Positions 41,999 to 51,993 are shown, numbered from the stretch's first letter. The stretch is 64,000 nt of DNA from Pseudomonas sp. gcc21 (GCF_012844345.1 NZ_CP051625.1:434001-498000); one strand, 5' to 3'. Numbers and translations are program-made. The notes: generated by a model from the sequence alone, not told the origin.

Positions 41999-44900
41999 TC
42001 AGCGCTTGAGCTTGATCTCTCTTATGGTATCCATCAGCCCATCATAGGTGACCGGCTTGCCCATATGCCGGTCAAAACCCGAGGCCAGTGCCTTTTTCGC
42101 ATCCTCGCTTCCGCCATAACCCGTCAGTGCGATAGCCGGTACGCTGGCATAACCGGGGATGGCCCGCAGGGCCCTGATCAGTTCATGACCATCCATGCCG
42201 GGCATACCGATATCCGACATGATCAGATCGAAATGATGAGGGCGTTTGGTTGCCGCCTGCAACGCCTGCGAGGCATCGGTGAAACTGCTTACCTGAGCGC
42301 CTTCGGCATTCAGCAGCATACCCATGACCTCGACCACTTCCGCCGCATCGTCCACCAGCAAGACATGCATACCCTTCAATCTGCCCTCGGAGCAGGAGGC
42401 TTGCTCCGCCACCGAATCGATGGATTCTTCGGTGTACAAGGGCAGCCAAACGGTGAAGTGGCTGCCTTTTCCGATTCCTCCCGAGCGCACCTGCACCCCA
42501 CCTTCGTGAGCCTCGGCCAGCTGGCGCACCAGCGACAAGCCGATGCCCAACCCCTCCTTGTGCAAACGCGCGTGCTGCGTTTCAACCTGACCAAAGAGGT
42601 CGAATACCTTATCGACAAATTCCGGCGCTATGCCATGTCCACTGTCTATTACGTCGAGGCGTGCCTGACCCTGCTCCCGGACGGCGCGGACGTGCACTTC
42701 GTCATTGGCATTGGAAAACTTCAGCGCATTGTTGATCAGATTCCAGATGATCTGTTCAACGCGGAGCGGGTCGGCATGCAGCACCAGGGGCTCTTCTTTA
42801 TCGTCAATCTCCAACACCAGTGGATTTGCTTCGGTATCGGCCTGGACGACTTCAGCGATACCTCTGAGCATCTTGCCCAGATCCACCGGACCGCGCTGGA
42901 GGTTCAGCTTGCCGGTGGCGATCCGCGACACATCGAGCAGATCATCGATGATGCGCACCTGGCTGCGCACCTGGCTGCGCACTGCGTCGCTTATTGTCCT
43001 CACGGCCTTGCCAACCACCGGCATTGTACGGGTGACCGGCAAGCGGCCGAGCAGCTCCGCATTCAGCTGGATGAGGTTCAGCGGATGCTTCAGCTCATGT
43101 GACATAACTGCGAAGAACTCATCCTTCAGCTGGATAGCGTTCTGCGATTGAGCCAGTTGCTCCTGCTGCTCATCCTGTTGCTTCTGTCGTTCAGTCAGGT
43201 CGCGCGCGATCTTCACGTAGCCCTGAAAGCTTTCTCCGTTCAGTACGGTCACTACGCCACTGCAATAGAAACGTGAGCCATCCTTGCGCATATGCCAGCG
43301 TTCATCCTCCGCTCGGCCACTTTCTCGGGCCCTGCGTAGCTCATCCTCCGGTACGCCGGCAGCTTGATCTTCGGGCACGAACAGCCGACTGCTATGACTG
43401 CCGATGGCTTCGTCCCGGCTGTAGCCAAAGGTCAGCTCGGCAGCTTTATTCCAGCTGGTAATCACCCCGTCGGCATCCTGCACGATGATGGCGTAGTCTT
43501 CGGTGCTATCGGCTACCAGTCGCATACGCTCCTCGCCCAGGCGCACTTCCTGCTCTGCTGCGCGGCGAGCGCTGATATCAATGAAGGTCAATACCGCGCC
43601 TTCGATGTGGTCTTCAGTGGTGCGGTAGGGCAGCAGTCGCGCCAGATAACAGCGGCCGTCCTGTGCCGGCACTTCGCGTTCTATCGGTCGCAGCGACTCG
43701 AATACCTGGGTCGCGTCCGACATCAGTTCCGGATAATCCATGCGGTGCGTGATATCCATCAGCGGTCGGCCGGCATCGACCGGCAGCATGCTGAACAGGT
43801 CCTTGGCACGCGGCGTGAACCACTTGATCCGCATGCCCCTGTCGACGAACACCGTGGCGATGTCGGTGGAGGTAATCAGATTCTGCAGGTCATCATTGAT
43901 CTTGTCGGTTTCCTCAACCTTTATCTTGAGCTCGTGATTGACCGTGATCAGCTCTTCGTTGATCGACTGAAGCTCCTCCTTGCTGGTCTCCAGCTCTTCA
44001 GTCGCCGAGCGAAACTCCTCGTTGATGGCCTGCAGCTCTTCGTTGGATGCCTTGAGCTCCTCGGTAGATACCCGCGACTGTTCGATGGTGTGTTGAAGTT
44101 CGAGCTGGGTGCGTTGCAATTCGGCTTCCAGTTGCAACAACACGCTGTCCTTGGTTTCCTCATGGGATTCGGTGCTCTCGCGGCTCATGGTGTCTTCTAC
44201 TTCATCGAAAAGCACCAGGATGTAATCGCTAGCCGAATCCTCGTCGCGAAACGGGCGGGCAATCATGTTGACATACAAAGCACGTCCGTCGCGCTTCAAC
44301 CGCACCCGGCGCGCTTCAACACTGCGTCTGGACTGGACTGCCTGAAAAATAGCAGTGCGTAATTCGACGCGCAGTTCGGGCCTGATCAGCGAGAGCAGGT
44401 TGTGTGAAGGTTCGCCGCCTATGTAGCGCAGGAAGTGACCTGCATTGTCGGACATATGCACAATTTCAGCGTCAGCATTAACGATCACGCTGGGCGGGGC
44501 GTACTCCTCCAATACGCGTTGATGGATTTCGGCGTAGGATCGTTTGCGCAGCTGTTCGCCACTCGCGTTGCGCCCGTCAGATGGGCGCGTGACTCCCGCC
44601 GTGTTGACAGGCATCGCAGATATAGAGCGGTTCGGCACCTGATCAGTGCGTGCGCGGAAGATTCGGTTCTTCTTGTCGACCGGGCTGAACAGGCTGGAAC
44701 ACATGTCGGCCGATTCGGAGCCGCCGAGAAACAGATAGCCGCCGGGCTTGAGCGCAAAGTGGAACGTCTTGAGGATGTGCTCCTGAACGTCGCGGTCAAG
44801 ATAGATCAGCAGGTTCCGGCAGGTAATAAGGTCCAGGCGGGAGAACGGAGGATCCCGCAGCAGGCTGTGGGGAGCGAATAACACCGTTTCGCGAAGCTCT

Positions 44901-46165
44901 TTTTTGACGTGGTAACGATTGTCATGCTTGACGAAGTGTTCGCGTAATCGAGAGGGCGCGATATCGGTGAGAATGGATTCAGGATAGACCCCCGCCCGGG
45001 CAATCGAGATGGCACGCTCATCGATATCGGTGGCGAAAATCTGCAACTTGACAGGACTCTGCTCGATGCGTGCCTGGTCTGCCAGCAGCATCGCCAACGA
45101 ATAGGCTTCCTCTCCCGTGGAACAGCCGGCTGACCAGACGCGAATTTCGGTGCTCCTGGTCTGAGCAGGCGCTTTCTGATCTGTGAAAAGCTCTGGTATC
45201 ACGTCCCGTTCGAGTGCTTCAAAAGCCTCGCGGTCCCTGAAATAGTTGGTCACGCCAATCAGCATATCGGCCAACAGCGCGTCAGCCTCCTGCGGGTTCG
45301 CCTGCAGGTAGCCCAGATACGATTGCAGGTCGGGCTGCGTGTTGACCTGCAAACGTCGCTCTACGCGCCGCAGCACGGTTGCCCGCTTGTAATGCTTGAA
45401 GTTATGTCCGGTGCGGCTGTATAGCAGGGCAAGGATGTCACGTAATGCGCGCTCGGCAGCAATCGCTTCTTCCTCGTTGGTGGGTGCACGCACCTCAGCA
45501 CTGAGGTCCGCCGGCATTTTTATCTGGCGGGAGTTATGCCAGAGCTCGAGAAGCTTGTGCGGCATCTCCGCGACCGGTAGTACCAGATCAACCATTCCGG
45601 TGGCGATGGCGCTGCGCGGCATATCGTCGTATTCCGCATCATCCGGCAGTTGCGCCAAAGTGACTCCGCCTTGCTCCTTGATGCGCGACAAACCCACCGC
45701 ACCGTCACTGCCCGTTCCTGACAGTACGAAACAGAACGCATGTTCGTGATGTGTATCAGCCAGCGTCCGGAAGAACAGATCAATGGCGATCTGGCCGCCA
45801 CGCTTGGGCTTTGGCTTGCTTACGCGCAAATGCCCGTCATGCATCGTCAGATCCAGTGCCGGCGAGATCACATATACATGATTCTTCTCGATCGGTACCG
45901 GCCCGGTCACCTGCCTTACTGGCATTTTCGTGACATTCTGGATGATCTTGCCGGCGTTGCTTTCATGGTTCGGCGAGAGGTGCATGATGATGACAAACGC
46001 CATGCCGTTGTCGTTGGGCATGTGCTCGAAAAAACGCAAAACCGCCTGCAGTCCCCCAGCCGATGCGCCGATGCCAACGACTGGGAAATTCAAATGACTG
46101 CGTTTGGTCGTGGACCCTTGCGATACGTCTTGCGAAGGTGCCGGTGGCGCGGATGTAGTATCCAT
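41999..46165 (-). CDS. Giant chemotaxis-type hybrid kinase: CheB-CheR-PAS-PAS-HisKA-HATPase-REC
   Basis: A 1388-residue protein. Domain order: CheB methylesterase (about 28-215; GIGASAGGLQAV, IIMHLSPNH, SGTGSDGAVGLSRI), CheR methyltransferase (about 230-500; GHNFKHYKRATVLRRVERRL, RVWSAGCSTGEEAYSLAMLL), a PAS-like unit, a coiled coil (about 665-735) with Glu-Glu-Leu repeats, a PAS (RIKWFTPRAKDLFSML), a further PAS (IITSWNKAAELTFGYSRDE-like), HisKA with FFAVMSHELKHPLNLIQLN, HATPase with EGLGIGLSLVRQ, and REC with MSDIGMPGMDGHE. Such fusions probably couple adaptation enzymes to a phosphorelay. It is divergent from the PHY-HisKA gene. Confidence 0.93.
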   Translation of the reverse strand: MDTTSAPPAPSQDVSQGSTTKRSHLNFPVVGIGASAGGLQAVLRFFEHMPNDNGMAFVIIMHLSPNHESNAGKIIQNVTKMPVRQVTGPVPIEKNHVYVISPALDLTMHDGHLRVSKPKPKRGGQIAIDLFFRTLADTHHEHAFCFVLSGTGSDGAVGLSRIKEQGGVTLAQLPDDAEYDDMPRSAIATGMVDLVLPVAEMPHKLLELWHNSRQIKMPADLSAEVRAPTNEEEAIAAERALRDILALLYSRTGHNFKHYKRATVLRRVERRLQVNTQPDLQSYLGYLQANPQEADALLADMLIGVTNYFRDREAFEALERDVIPELFTDQKAPAQTRSTEIRVWSAGCSTGEEAYSLAMLLADQARIEQSPVKLQIFATDIDERAISIARAGVYPESILTDIAPSRLREHFVKHDNRYHVKKELRETVLFAPHSLLRDPPFSRLDLITCRNLLIYLDRDVQEHILKTFHFALKPGGYLFLGGSESADMCSSLFSPVDKKNRIFRARTDQVPNRSISAMPVNTAGVTRPSDGRNASGEQLRKRSYAEIHQRVLEEYAPPSVIVNADAEIVHMSDNAGHFLRYIGGEPSHNLLSLIRPELRVELRTAIFQAVQSRRSVEARRVRLKRDGRALYVNMIARPFRDEDSASDYILVLFDEVEDTMSRESTESHEETKDSVLLQLEAELQRTQLELQHTIEQSRVSTEELKASNEELQAINEEFRSATEELETSKEELQSINEELITVNHELKIKVEETDKINDDLQNLITSTDIATVFVDRGMRIKWFTPRAKDLFSMLPVDAGRPLMDITHRMDYPELMSDATQVFESLRPIEREVPAQDGRCYLARLLPYRTTEDHIEGAVLTFIDISARRAAEQEVRLGEERMRLVADSTEDYAIIVQDADGVITSWNKAAELTFGYSRDEAIGSHSSRLFVPEDQAAGVPEDELRRARESGRAEDERWHMRKDGSRFYCSGVVTVLNGESFQGYVKIARDLTERQKQQDEQQEQLAQSQNAIQLKDEFFAVMSHELKHPLNLIQLNAELLGRLPVTRTMPVVGKAVRTISDAVRSQVRSQVRIIDDLLDVSRIATGKLNLQRGPVDLGKMLRGIAEVVQADTEANPLVLEIDDKEEPLVLHADPLRVEQIIWNLINNALKFSNANDEVHVRAVREQGQARLDVIDSGHGIAPEFVDKVFDLFGQVETQHARLHKEGLGIGLSLVRQLAEAHEGGVQVRSGGIGKGSHFTVWLPLYTEESIDSVAEQASCSEGRLKGMHVLLVDDAAEVVEVMGMLLNAEGAQVSSFTDASQALQAATKRPHHFDLIMSDIGMPGMDGHELIRALRAIPGYASVPAIALTGYGGSEDAKKALASGFDRHMGKPVTYDGLMDTIREIKLKR

Positions 46166-46421
46166 TTGATCTCTTGGCTGCTTGGATGCTGAGCTGATTG
46201 CCTAGAATACAGATACTCGCGAAACCGAGCCGTTCCATTGAAACAATCACTCAGGTTGCATACTGGGTGAAAAGCGAGACACTCTAACCTGACCAGCCGT
46301 CAGTTCCAATTCATGAGTGCTTGCGCTTGTGCTGTGCATATGGGCACGCTTTGAGCTTAACCAATCATCTCGCGCTACACTCCGCAACGCAGATCTCATA
46401 ACAATAGATATCGGAAAATTC

Positions 46422-47117
46422 ATGGCACAAGCGATTCAGGTGAACCTGGTAAATGCCGTGCGGGTGCACGACACATCTCCGCAGTACAGACAATTGGTCG
46501 ACCGTCTGAGGCAGAACGACAACCTTCTCGCAGCCCTGACAGCAGCTGACCTGAACATTGCCAATCTCCTGCCGTGCGAAGCCGCAGCGGTAACACGTAA
46601 CGGAGAGGCTGCCAGCACCGCAGGAGAGCTTGATTATCTTGCTCTCCAATTGGCTGAAACGCTGCTAGACACGGGCGATCAGGAACAGGTCTGTATCCAG
46701 CGCGCGGCGGAAGGCCGCGAAGCGCGCGAGGACGATACATTCTGCAGCGTACTGGCTGTGCGGTTCAGTCCCAGCGAGGCTGGCTGGCTGCTCTGGTTCC
46801 GCAAGCAGGATGCGTCCTCCGGCGATCAGACACGCTGGACAGACGCTGATATCGCCGTCGCCCAACGCCTGCGAGTCGACTTGCTGGAAATATGCCTCGC
46901 CCAGGCGACGGCGGCGCGAGAGGCGCATACCCAAGCGGTGCGTCGATTGGCTCACGATCTGTCCACCCCCTTGCAAACCCTCGATATGTCAGCGTCTATG
47001 CTGAAAGTCCAGGATGAGCGCAATACCGATCTCAAGCAGCACATGGTCGATGCCATAGCGCAGTTACGGCAACGGGTCGAACAGGTTCAGCAGCTCGGAC
47101 GGGGTAAGCTGCCGTAA
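46422..47117 (+). CDS. PHY-HisKA fragment of a bacteriophytochrome-type kinase without catalytic domain
   Basis: A 231-residue protein. The first 145 residues resemble a phytochrome PHY domain (LPCEAAAVTRNGEAASTAGE; the tongue-like GWLLWFRKQ). The last 80 residues are a HisKA dimerisation domain with RRLAHDLSTPLQTLDMSASM and the phosphoacceptor His. The PAS-GAF chromophore part and the ATP-binding domain are absent, so it can neither bind bilin in the usual way nor phosphorylate itself. It may be a phosphotransfer partner of the divergent giant kinase, or a relic. I chose ATG 46422 from the domain start; a GTG at 46317 is in frame upstream. Confidence 0.7.
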   Translation: MAQAIQVNLVNAVRVHDTSPQYRQLVDRLRQNDNLLAALTAADLNIANLLPCEAAAVTRNGEAASTAGELDYLALQLAETLLDTGDQEQVCIQRAAEGREAREDDTFCSVLAVRFSPSEAGWLLWFRKQDASSGDQTRWTDADIAVAQRLRVDLLEICLAQATAAREAHTQAVRRLAHDLSTPLQTLDMSASMLKVQDERNTDLKQHMVDAIAQLRQRVEQVQQLGRGKLP

Positions 47118-47169
47118 CCGGGCAGGGCCGGCATTCGCTCATCGTCGTCATTTTACCGGGGGGCGCATA

Positions 47170-48153
47170 TTGACATCTTTCAAGCATGCTTACGTTCACA
47201 CCAATGGCATCCGCATGCATTACGTCGAGCATGGGGAGGGGCCGCTGGTCCTCCTGCTGCACGGCTGGCCGGAGACCTGGTATACCTGGCGGCATCAGAT
47301 TACGGCGCTTGCTGAGGCAGGGTACCGGGTGGTTGCCCCCGACCAGCGCGGATACGGATATACCGAAACGCCTCTCGAAATCAGCGATTACGGGATTTTC
47401 GATCTGGTGGGCGACGTAGTAGGGCTGGTCAATGCACTGGGGGAGGAGCAGGCCGCCATTGTCGGACATGACATGGGCTCGATTGTTACCTCCGCCGCCG
47501 CGTTGCTGCGTCCAGACATGTTCAAGCGGGTAGGGCTGCTGAGCGTTCCGTTCATGCAGCGCAAGTCCATCAGGCCAGCGGTACGTTACGAAATGGCCTC
47601 GCAGAAAGCGCATTTTTATCAGACGTATTTCCAAACGCCAGGTCGGGCAGAAGCGGAGCTGGACGCGGACGTACGCCGCAGTTTGCTGGGCATCCTGTAT
47701 GACGGGGCGGCCGAATCGCGCATCAATACGGCACAACCGAAGACCAATATGGTGTTCTTCGACAAGAACACCCGGCTTGTCGACAACCTGACAACCGCCG
47801 ACGAGCTCCCCGGCTGGCTGTCTGAAGCGGATCTGGACACCTTCATCGACCACTTCCAGCATTCCGGCTTCCGCGGCGGCATCAACTGGTATCGCAACAT
47901 GGATCGGAACTGGGCACAGACGCCGTTCTGGGACGGCGCGCGCATCACCCAGCCGCTGATCTATATCGCCGGCGCGCTGGACGGCGTGCTGAAGATAACC
48001 GCAGAAGACATCGAGGCCATGGACAGCACGGTGCCCCGGTTACAGGGCAAACACCTGATCGACAACGCCGGGCACTGGGTGCAGCAGGAGCGGCCGCAAG
48101 AGGTCAGCCGACTGCTGATTGATTTTCTGGGACAAACGGCAACGCTCGACTAA
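47170..48153 (+). CDS. Epoxide hydrolase-like alpha/beta hydrolase
   Basis: A 327-residue protein with HGWPETWYTWRHQI (oxyanion region HGWP), the nucleophile motif VGHDMGSIV in which Asp replaces Ser, as in epoxide hydrolases and haloalkane dehalogenases, a cap region with GINWYRNMDRNW (likely Tyr acid), and a C-terminal GHWVQQERPQEV with the catalytic His. These features point to soluble epoxide hydrolase. The start is TTG 47170 with a G-rich site upstream; the N-terminal residues HTNGIRMHYVEHGEG fit the family start. Confidence 0.88.
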   Translation: MTSFKHAYVHTNGIRMHYVEHGEGPLVLLLHGWPETWYTWRHQITALAEAGYRVVAPDQRGYGYTETPLEISDYGIFDLVGDVVGLVNALGEEQAAIVGHDMGSIVTSAAALLRPDMFKRVGLLSVPFMQRKSIRPAVRYEMASQKAHFYQTYFQTPGRAEAELDADVRRSLLGILYDGAAESRINTAQPKTNMVFFDKNTRLVDNLTTADELPGWLSEADLDTFIDHFQHSGFRGGINWYRNMDRNWAQTPFWDGARITQPLIYIAGALDGVLKITAEDIEAMDSTVPRLQGKHLIDNAGHWVQQERPQEVSRLLIDFLGQTATLD

Positions 48154-48306
48154 GCGTTCCCGTAGTCTGTTCCGCTCAGGAGACCCCTGGGCGAACGGGT
48201 TGCTGCAAAGACTCTTGAAGCCGATGATGCTGACCTTCGGAGCGCGGACGCCCTGTTGATACTGGCGGAAGAAATCGGTCGGAGTCATGCCATCGGGGGA
48301 GTTTAA

Positions 48307-49110
48307 TCAATCAGGTTGCGGAAACTGCGGTGCGCGCTTCTCCTTGAAGGCCGCGATACCTTCCGCCGCTTCCGCTCCGCCCAGCGCGATCGCCATCAGC
48401 TGTTTCTCGCGCTCAAGCTGGCGCTCGAACACCTCCCTTTCAGGGCCGTCCAGCAGCTGCAAAATGGCAGTCTGCGAGGTGCGGGCACCTTCGGCGAGTT
48501 GATTGCCCAGCTCTAAAGCAGTTTCCAACGCCTTGCCCGGCGCGACGATGCGGTTGATTACGCCTGCCTGAGCGAATCGCTCGACTGGCAGCCTGCCACC
48601 AAACAACGCAATTTCAGCTGCCAGTTGATGGGGGAGGGCGGTGGCGAGAAATGCAGAACCACCGCCATCCGGTACCAGGCCAGCCTTTACATACGCCAGC
48701 GATATGTAACTTCCCTGCGCTGCAACAATCAGATCCGCCGCAAAGGCCAGCGAGGCCCCGGCGCCCGCTGCGCCTCCTTCTATCGCGGCGATCACCGGTT
48801 TGGGGAAGAACTTCAGCTTGAGTACCAGATCATGCAGTCGCTGAATCAGCCCTTCGCGTTCCGCCACGGGCAACGCTGCACGGGTTTCCAGCGAGCGCAG
48901 GTCACCGCCCGAACAGAAGAAATCGCCCTCTCCGCGCAGCACAATGTTAGCGATCTCCGGGTTATCCAGTGCCGCTTCGAGATGACTCTCCATCTGGATA
49001 TACATGCCCGTCTCCAGCGCATTGCGCTTGTCCGGACGGTTTAGACTAAGCACGAGGGTAGGGCCGCGGCGTTCAGCGAGCACGGAGTCGTTGGATGCAG
49101 TAATAGCCAT
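48307..49110 (-). CDS. Enoyl-CoA hydratase/isomerase family protein
   Basis: A 267-residue crotonase-fold protein. It begins with the LSLNRPDKRNALETGMYIQM block, has FFCSGGDLRSLE (oxyanion loop) and GGAAGAGASLAFAADLIVAA followed by VKAGLVPDGGGSAFL, where Asp and Gly replace the Glu seen in hydratases, so it may be an isomerase or hydrolase rather than a hydratase. No beta-oxidation partner is adjacent. The start site is weakly supported. Confidence 0.88.
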   Translation of the reverse strand: MAITASNDSVLAERRGPTLVLSLNRPDKRNALETGMYIQMESHLEAALDNPEIANIVLRGEGDFFCSGGDLRSLETRAALPVAEREGLIQRLHDLVLKLKFFPKPVIAAIEGGAAGAGASLAFAADLIVAAQGSYISLAYVKAGLVPDGGGSAFLATALPHQLAAEIALFGGRLPVERFAQAGVINRIVAPGKALETALELGNQLAEGARTSQTAILQLLDGPEREVFERQLEREKQLMAIALGGAEAAEGIAAFKEKRAPQFPQPD

Positions 49111-49350
49111 GAATTGGGTCCGTCGTTGTAAACAATGCGAATACGATACCGGAGGCGGGTGAGTCGCGGGACGCGCTGATAACCAGGGTGCGGTTCTGTT
49201 TATGATAAATCCAACGGGTTGCGTGCTCGTTCATGTGCGGCATACGCGGGCGCCCGACCGAAGCGCACAATACCCTGACGTCTCTGGCGGAACTGTTGGA
49301 GGGATGGGGCATCCACTGGGTACTCAGACTATTCCTTTTCGAGGCACATC

Positions 49351-50412
49351 ATGAACAGTAGCGCTCTGGTAGTTGGTTCAAGCGGCATAGCCGGGAGCGC
49401 CGTGGCGCGCGAGCTCGCTGGTCAGCAATGGCACGTGACCGGGCTAGCCCGCCGGCCGCGGGACGAAACCGGTGTCCAGCCGATCAGCGCAGATTTGCTG
49501 GATCCATCAGCCCTTGCTGAAGCCGTTAGGGGTCTTGAGCCTACCCACGTCTACCTGACGACCTGGGCTCGTCAGGCAACCGAGGCGGAGAATATCCGCG
49601 TCAATGCGCTGATGATCCGCAATGTTCTCGATGCATTGCGACCCGCAGCGTCCGTCCGCCATGTCGCACTGGTCACTGGGCTCAAGCACTATCTCGGGCC
49701 CTTTGAGGCCTATGGCAAGGGCACGCTGCCGCAGACACCGTTCAGGGAGGAGCAGAGACGGCTCGATGTTGAAAATTTCTACTATGCGCAGGAGGACGAG
49801 TTGTTTGCCGCAGCCGAGCGGGACGGCTTCAACTGGAGTGTGCACCGGCCGCACACCATCACAGGTGTAGCGGTGGGCAATGCAATGAATATGGCTACGA
49901 CGCTGGCCGTGTATGCATCGATCTGCAAAGCGACTGGCCGCCCGTTTCGCTTTCCGGGGTCGGAGGTGCAATGGAACAGCCTTACGGACATGACCGATGC
50001 AAGGCAGCTGGCCAGGCACATGGTCTGGGCCTCTACAACGCCAGCTGCAGCAAATGAAGCCTTCAATATCGTCAACGGCGATGTGTTCCGCTGGAGCTGG
50101 ATGTGGAGTCGCATCGCTGAATGGTTCGACATCCAGCCAGCTGCCTTCGACGGCACGCTTCTCCCACTTGAGCAGCAAATGGCGAACGATGCCGCCATTT
50201 GGCGAGACGTAGCGGCAAAACAGGGGCTGGTCGAAGCCGACATCACCAAACTCGTGTCGCCCTGGCATACCGATGCAGATCTTGGCCGGCCGATTGAGGT
50301 GGTGACCGACATGTCTAAAAGCCGCAAGCTTGGATTCACCGGCTATCAGGCCAGCGACGAGGCCTTCTTTGATGTATTCGCTACGCTGCGCGAGCGCAGG
50401 CTGATCCCGTAG
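49351..50412 (+). CDS. PRISE-like short-chain dehydrogenase/reductase
   Basis: A 353-residue extended SDR. The Rossmann motif is VVGSSGIAGSAVARELAG, and YLTTWARQ, HVALVTGLKHYLGPFEAYGK and NWSVHRPHTITGVAVGNAMN match the PRISE/progesterone 5-beta-reductase-like group that reduces enones with NADPH. It has the family's Lys (GLKHY) in place of the usual YxxxK. Bacterial substrates are unknown. GAGG lies seven bases before the ATG. Confidence 0.88.
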   Translation: MNSSALVVGSSGIAGSAVARELAGQQWHVTGLARRPRDETGVQPISADLLDPSALAEAVRGLEPTHVYLTTWARQATEAENIRVNALMIRNVLDALRPAASVRHVALVTGLKHYLGPFEAYGKGTLPQTPFREEQRRLDVENFYYAQEDELFAAAERDGFNWSVHRPHTITGVAVGNAMNMATTLAVYASICKATGRPFRFPGSEVQWNSLTDMTDARQLARHMVWASTTPAAANEAFNIVNGDVFRWSWMWSRIAEWFDIQPAAFDGTLLPLEQQMANDAAIWRDVAAKQGLVEADITKLVSPWHTDADLGRPIEVVTDMSKSRKLGFTGYQASDEAFFDVFATLRERRLIP

Positions 50413-50450
50413 GGCAAGCGCATTGCACACCTCTATTGCCCCGGCCATGG

Positions 50451-50555
50451 TTTGCCTGGGGTTGGCGTGCGCTTGCGCGCCGACAGGGTTCGGCAAAATC
50501 GAGGAACCCATCCGGACGCACAGACAGCGGTTGGCACATCCACAAACCACATCCG
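50451..50555. repeat. Direct repeat copy 1 (105 bp, 200-bp period)
   Basis: Starts TTTGCCTGGGGTTGGCGTGC and ends CACAAACCACATCCG. The copy at 50651-50755 is identical at 99 of 105 positions, exactly 200 bases downstream. It contains an imperfect palindrome around GTTGGCGTGCGC...GCGCGCCGAC. Weaker similarity extends leftward to about 50417. Confidence 0.85.
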
Positions 50556-50650
50556 GACAGGGGTTGATGTCACGGCAGAGCCTCGGCGTAGCGCAAGCGC
50601 GCTACACCCCCAGGTAGGCGCACTGCACCCCTCGACTGCAGCGGCGAGGA

Positions 50651-50755
50651 TTTGCCTGGGGTTGGCGTGCGCCTGCGCGCCGACAGGGTTCGGCAAAACC
50701 GCGGAACGCATCCGGACGCATAGACAGCGGTTGGCACATTCACAAACCACATCCG
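50651..50755. repeat. Direct repeat copy 2 (105 bp, 200-bp period)
   Basis: The second copy of the 105-bp unit, with six substitutions relative to copy 1. The two copies and a 95-base spacer fill the whole interval between the SDR gene and the frameshifted kinase gene, which has no coding sequence. It resembles Pseudomonas intergenic repeats rather than a CRISPR. Confidence 0.85.
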
Positions 50756-50779
50756 AATGCCCCGGCAGCGGCAGCCTGG

Positions 50780-51993
50780 TTAGGCTGACTCGCCGAACGG
50801 GAGCAGTGCTGCTGTTTCGACTACATTGGGGACTCTTGCCATGAAGCGGGTGCCGTCCTCCGGCGTGGAGGAGACGGAGAGGGTGCCATCGTGTCCCGCA
50901 GCAATCTGGGAGGCAATATATAAACCCAGGCCAAGACCCTTGCCTCTACCGCCCTCCTTGGGTCGGGTAAAGGGTTGGAACATCAGCGACATCAGCTCTG
51001 GCGGAATAACAGGGCCCTGATTGGTTACCGACAGGGAAATCTCGTCGCGCTCTGCCACCGCAGTGACATTGATCGGGGAATCAGGTGCGCCATGGGTGAC
51101 GGCATTCATCATGAGATTCGAAAGTAACTGTCCCATTCGGCTCGCATCGCAATAGTTCTGGGGCGCAATCGAGAAATCGCAGTTCATCAGCACCTCCGGA
51201 TGAGAGACCTTGATTTCATCACTGACGGAATTGAGCGCCTGGAGCAGGTCACCGGTTACTGCGCGAGTGACAGGAATGCCGGCACCAAGGCGTCCGTTGG
51301 AGAAATCCAGTACATCCTCAATGAGCGCACTCATTCTCTTCGAGCTTTGTTTTATGCCTGACGCCAGCTCGCGTTCGCGTTCGCCGGTCAGCTTGGCCTC
51401 CAGCAGTTCGGAACTCATGCCGATTGCGGTGAGCGGCGAGCGAAGGTCGTGGCCTAGAACAGCCACAAACTGCTCACGCAGACGGCCCGTTTCTTCCTCA
51501 TTGATCAGCGCAACCTGGGTCTTTTCCTGGGCTTCATGCATGTCCAGCTGGAGACCAATCAGTTGGGCATAGAGGCCTAGTGTATTCAGCACAGCCATCT
51601 CATCGAACTCGGCCGGAACGCTGTCGATGGCGCAGAGGGTGCCGAAGAACTTATCGTCAGCGGTAATGATGGGGATGGATACGTAACTTTCCAGCTGGTA
51701 CAGCCTGGGTGTGTGATGCACCGAGTACACGTTGTCCTTGCTGGCGTGCCGGAAGATCACCGGGCGTCGGTGATCGCGGATCTCATGGCAAATGGTGGTC
51801 TCGAGCTCCAGCTCTCCGCCGGGTTCCAGGCCGAAGTCGATCGAATCGTCCACCGCGCAGGCGACCCATCGCGAATCGGTGACTCTGGCGACAGCATCCC
51901 GGTCGTGTGTTTGACCATGCTGAGGATAAGCGAGACAGCATCTATCTTGGCGATTCTTGCTACGTCGCGGTTGAGGTCGAACGGTGTGGTCAT
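50780..51993 (-). pseudogene. GAF-domain sensor histidine kinase interrupted by a frameshift
   Basis: The N-terminal part (51993 to about 51895) reads MTTPFDLNRDVARIAKIDAV to VKHTTGM in one frame. The rest reads DAVARVTDSRWVACAVDDSI in another frame and continues through the GAF domain (ETTICHEIRDHRRPVIFRHA; GTLCAIDSVPAEF), HisKA (QFVAVLGHDLRSPLTAIGMS) and HATPase (GKGLGLGLYIASQIAAGHDG). In the family the GAF start reads TTGMGFAAVARV-like, so about ten bases (three residues and a shift) are missing near 51896. Either the gene is dead, or the downstream part is translated alone from GTG 51853, or there is a sequence error. A short receptor without the first GAF strands would probably not sense its ligand. 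Confidence 0.75.

Noticed and set aside
50451..50755. CRISPR array
   Set aside because: There are only two 105-bp copies with a 95-base spacer and no cas genes; repeat length and number do not fit.
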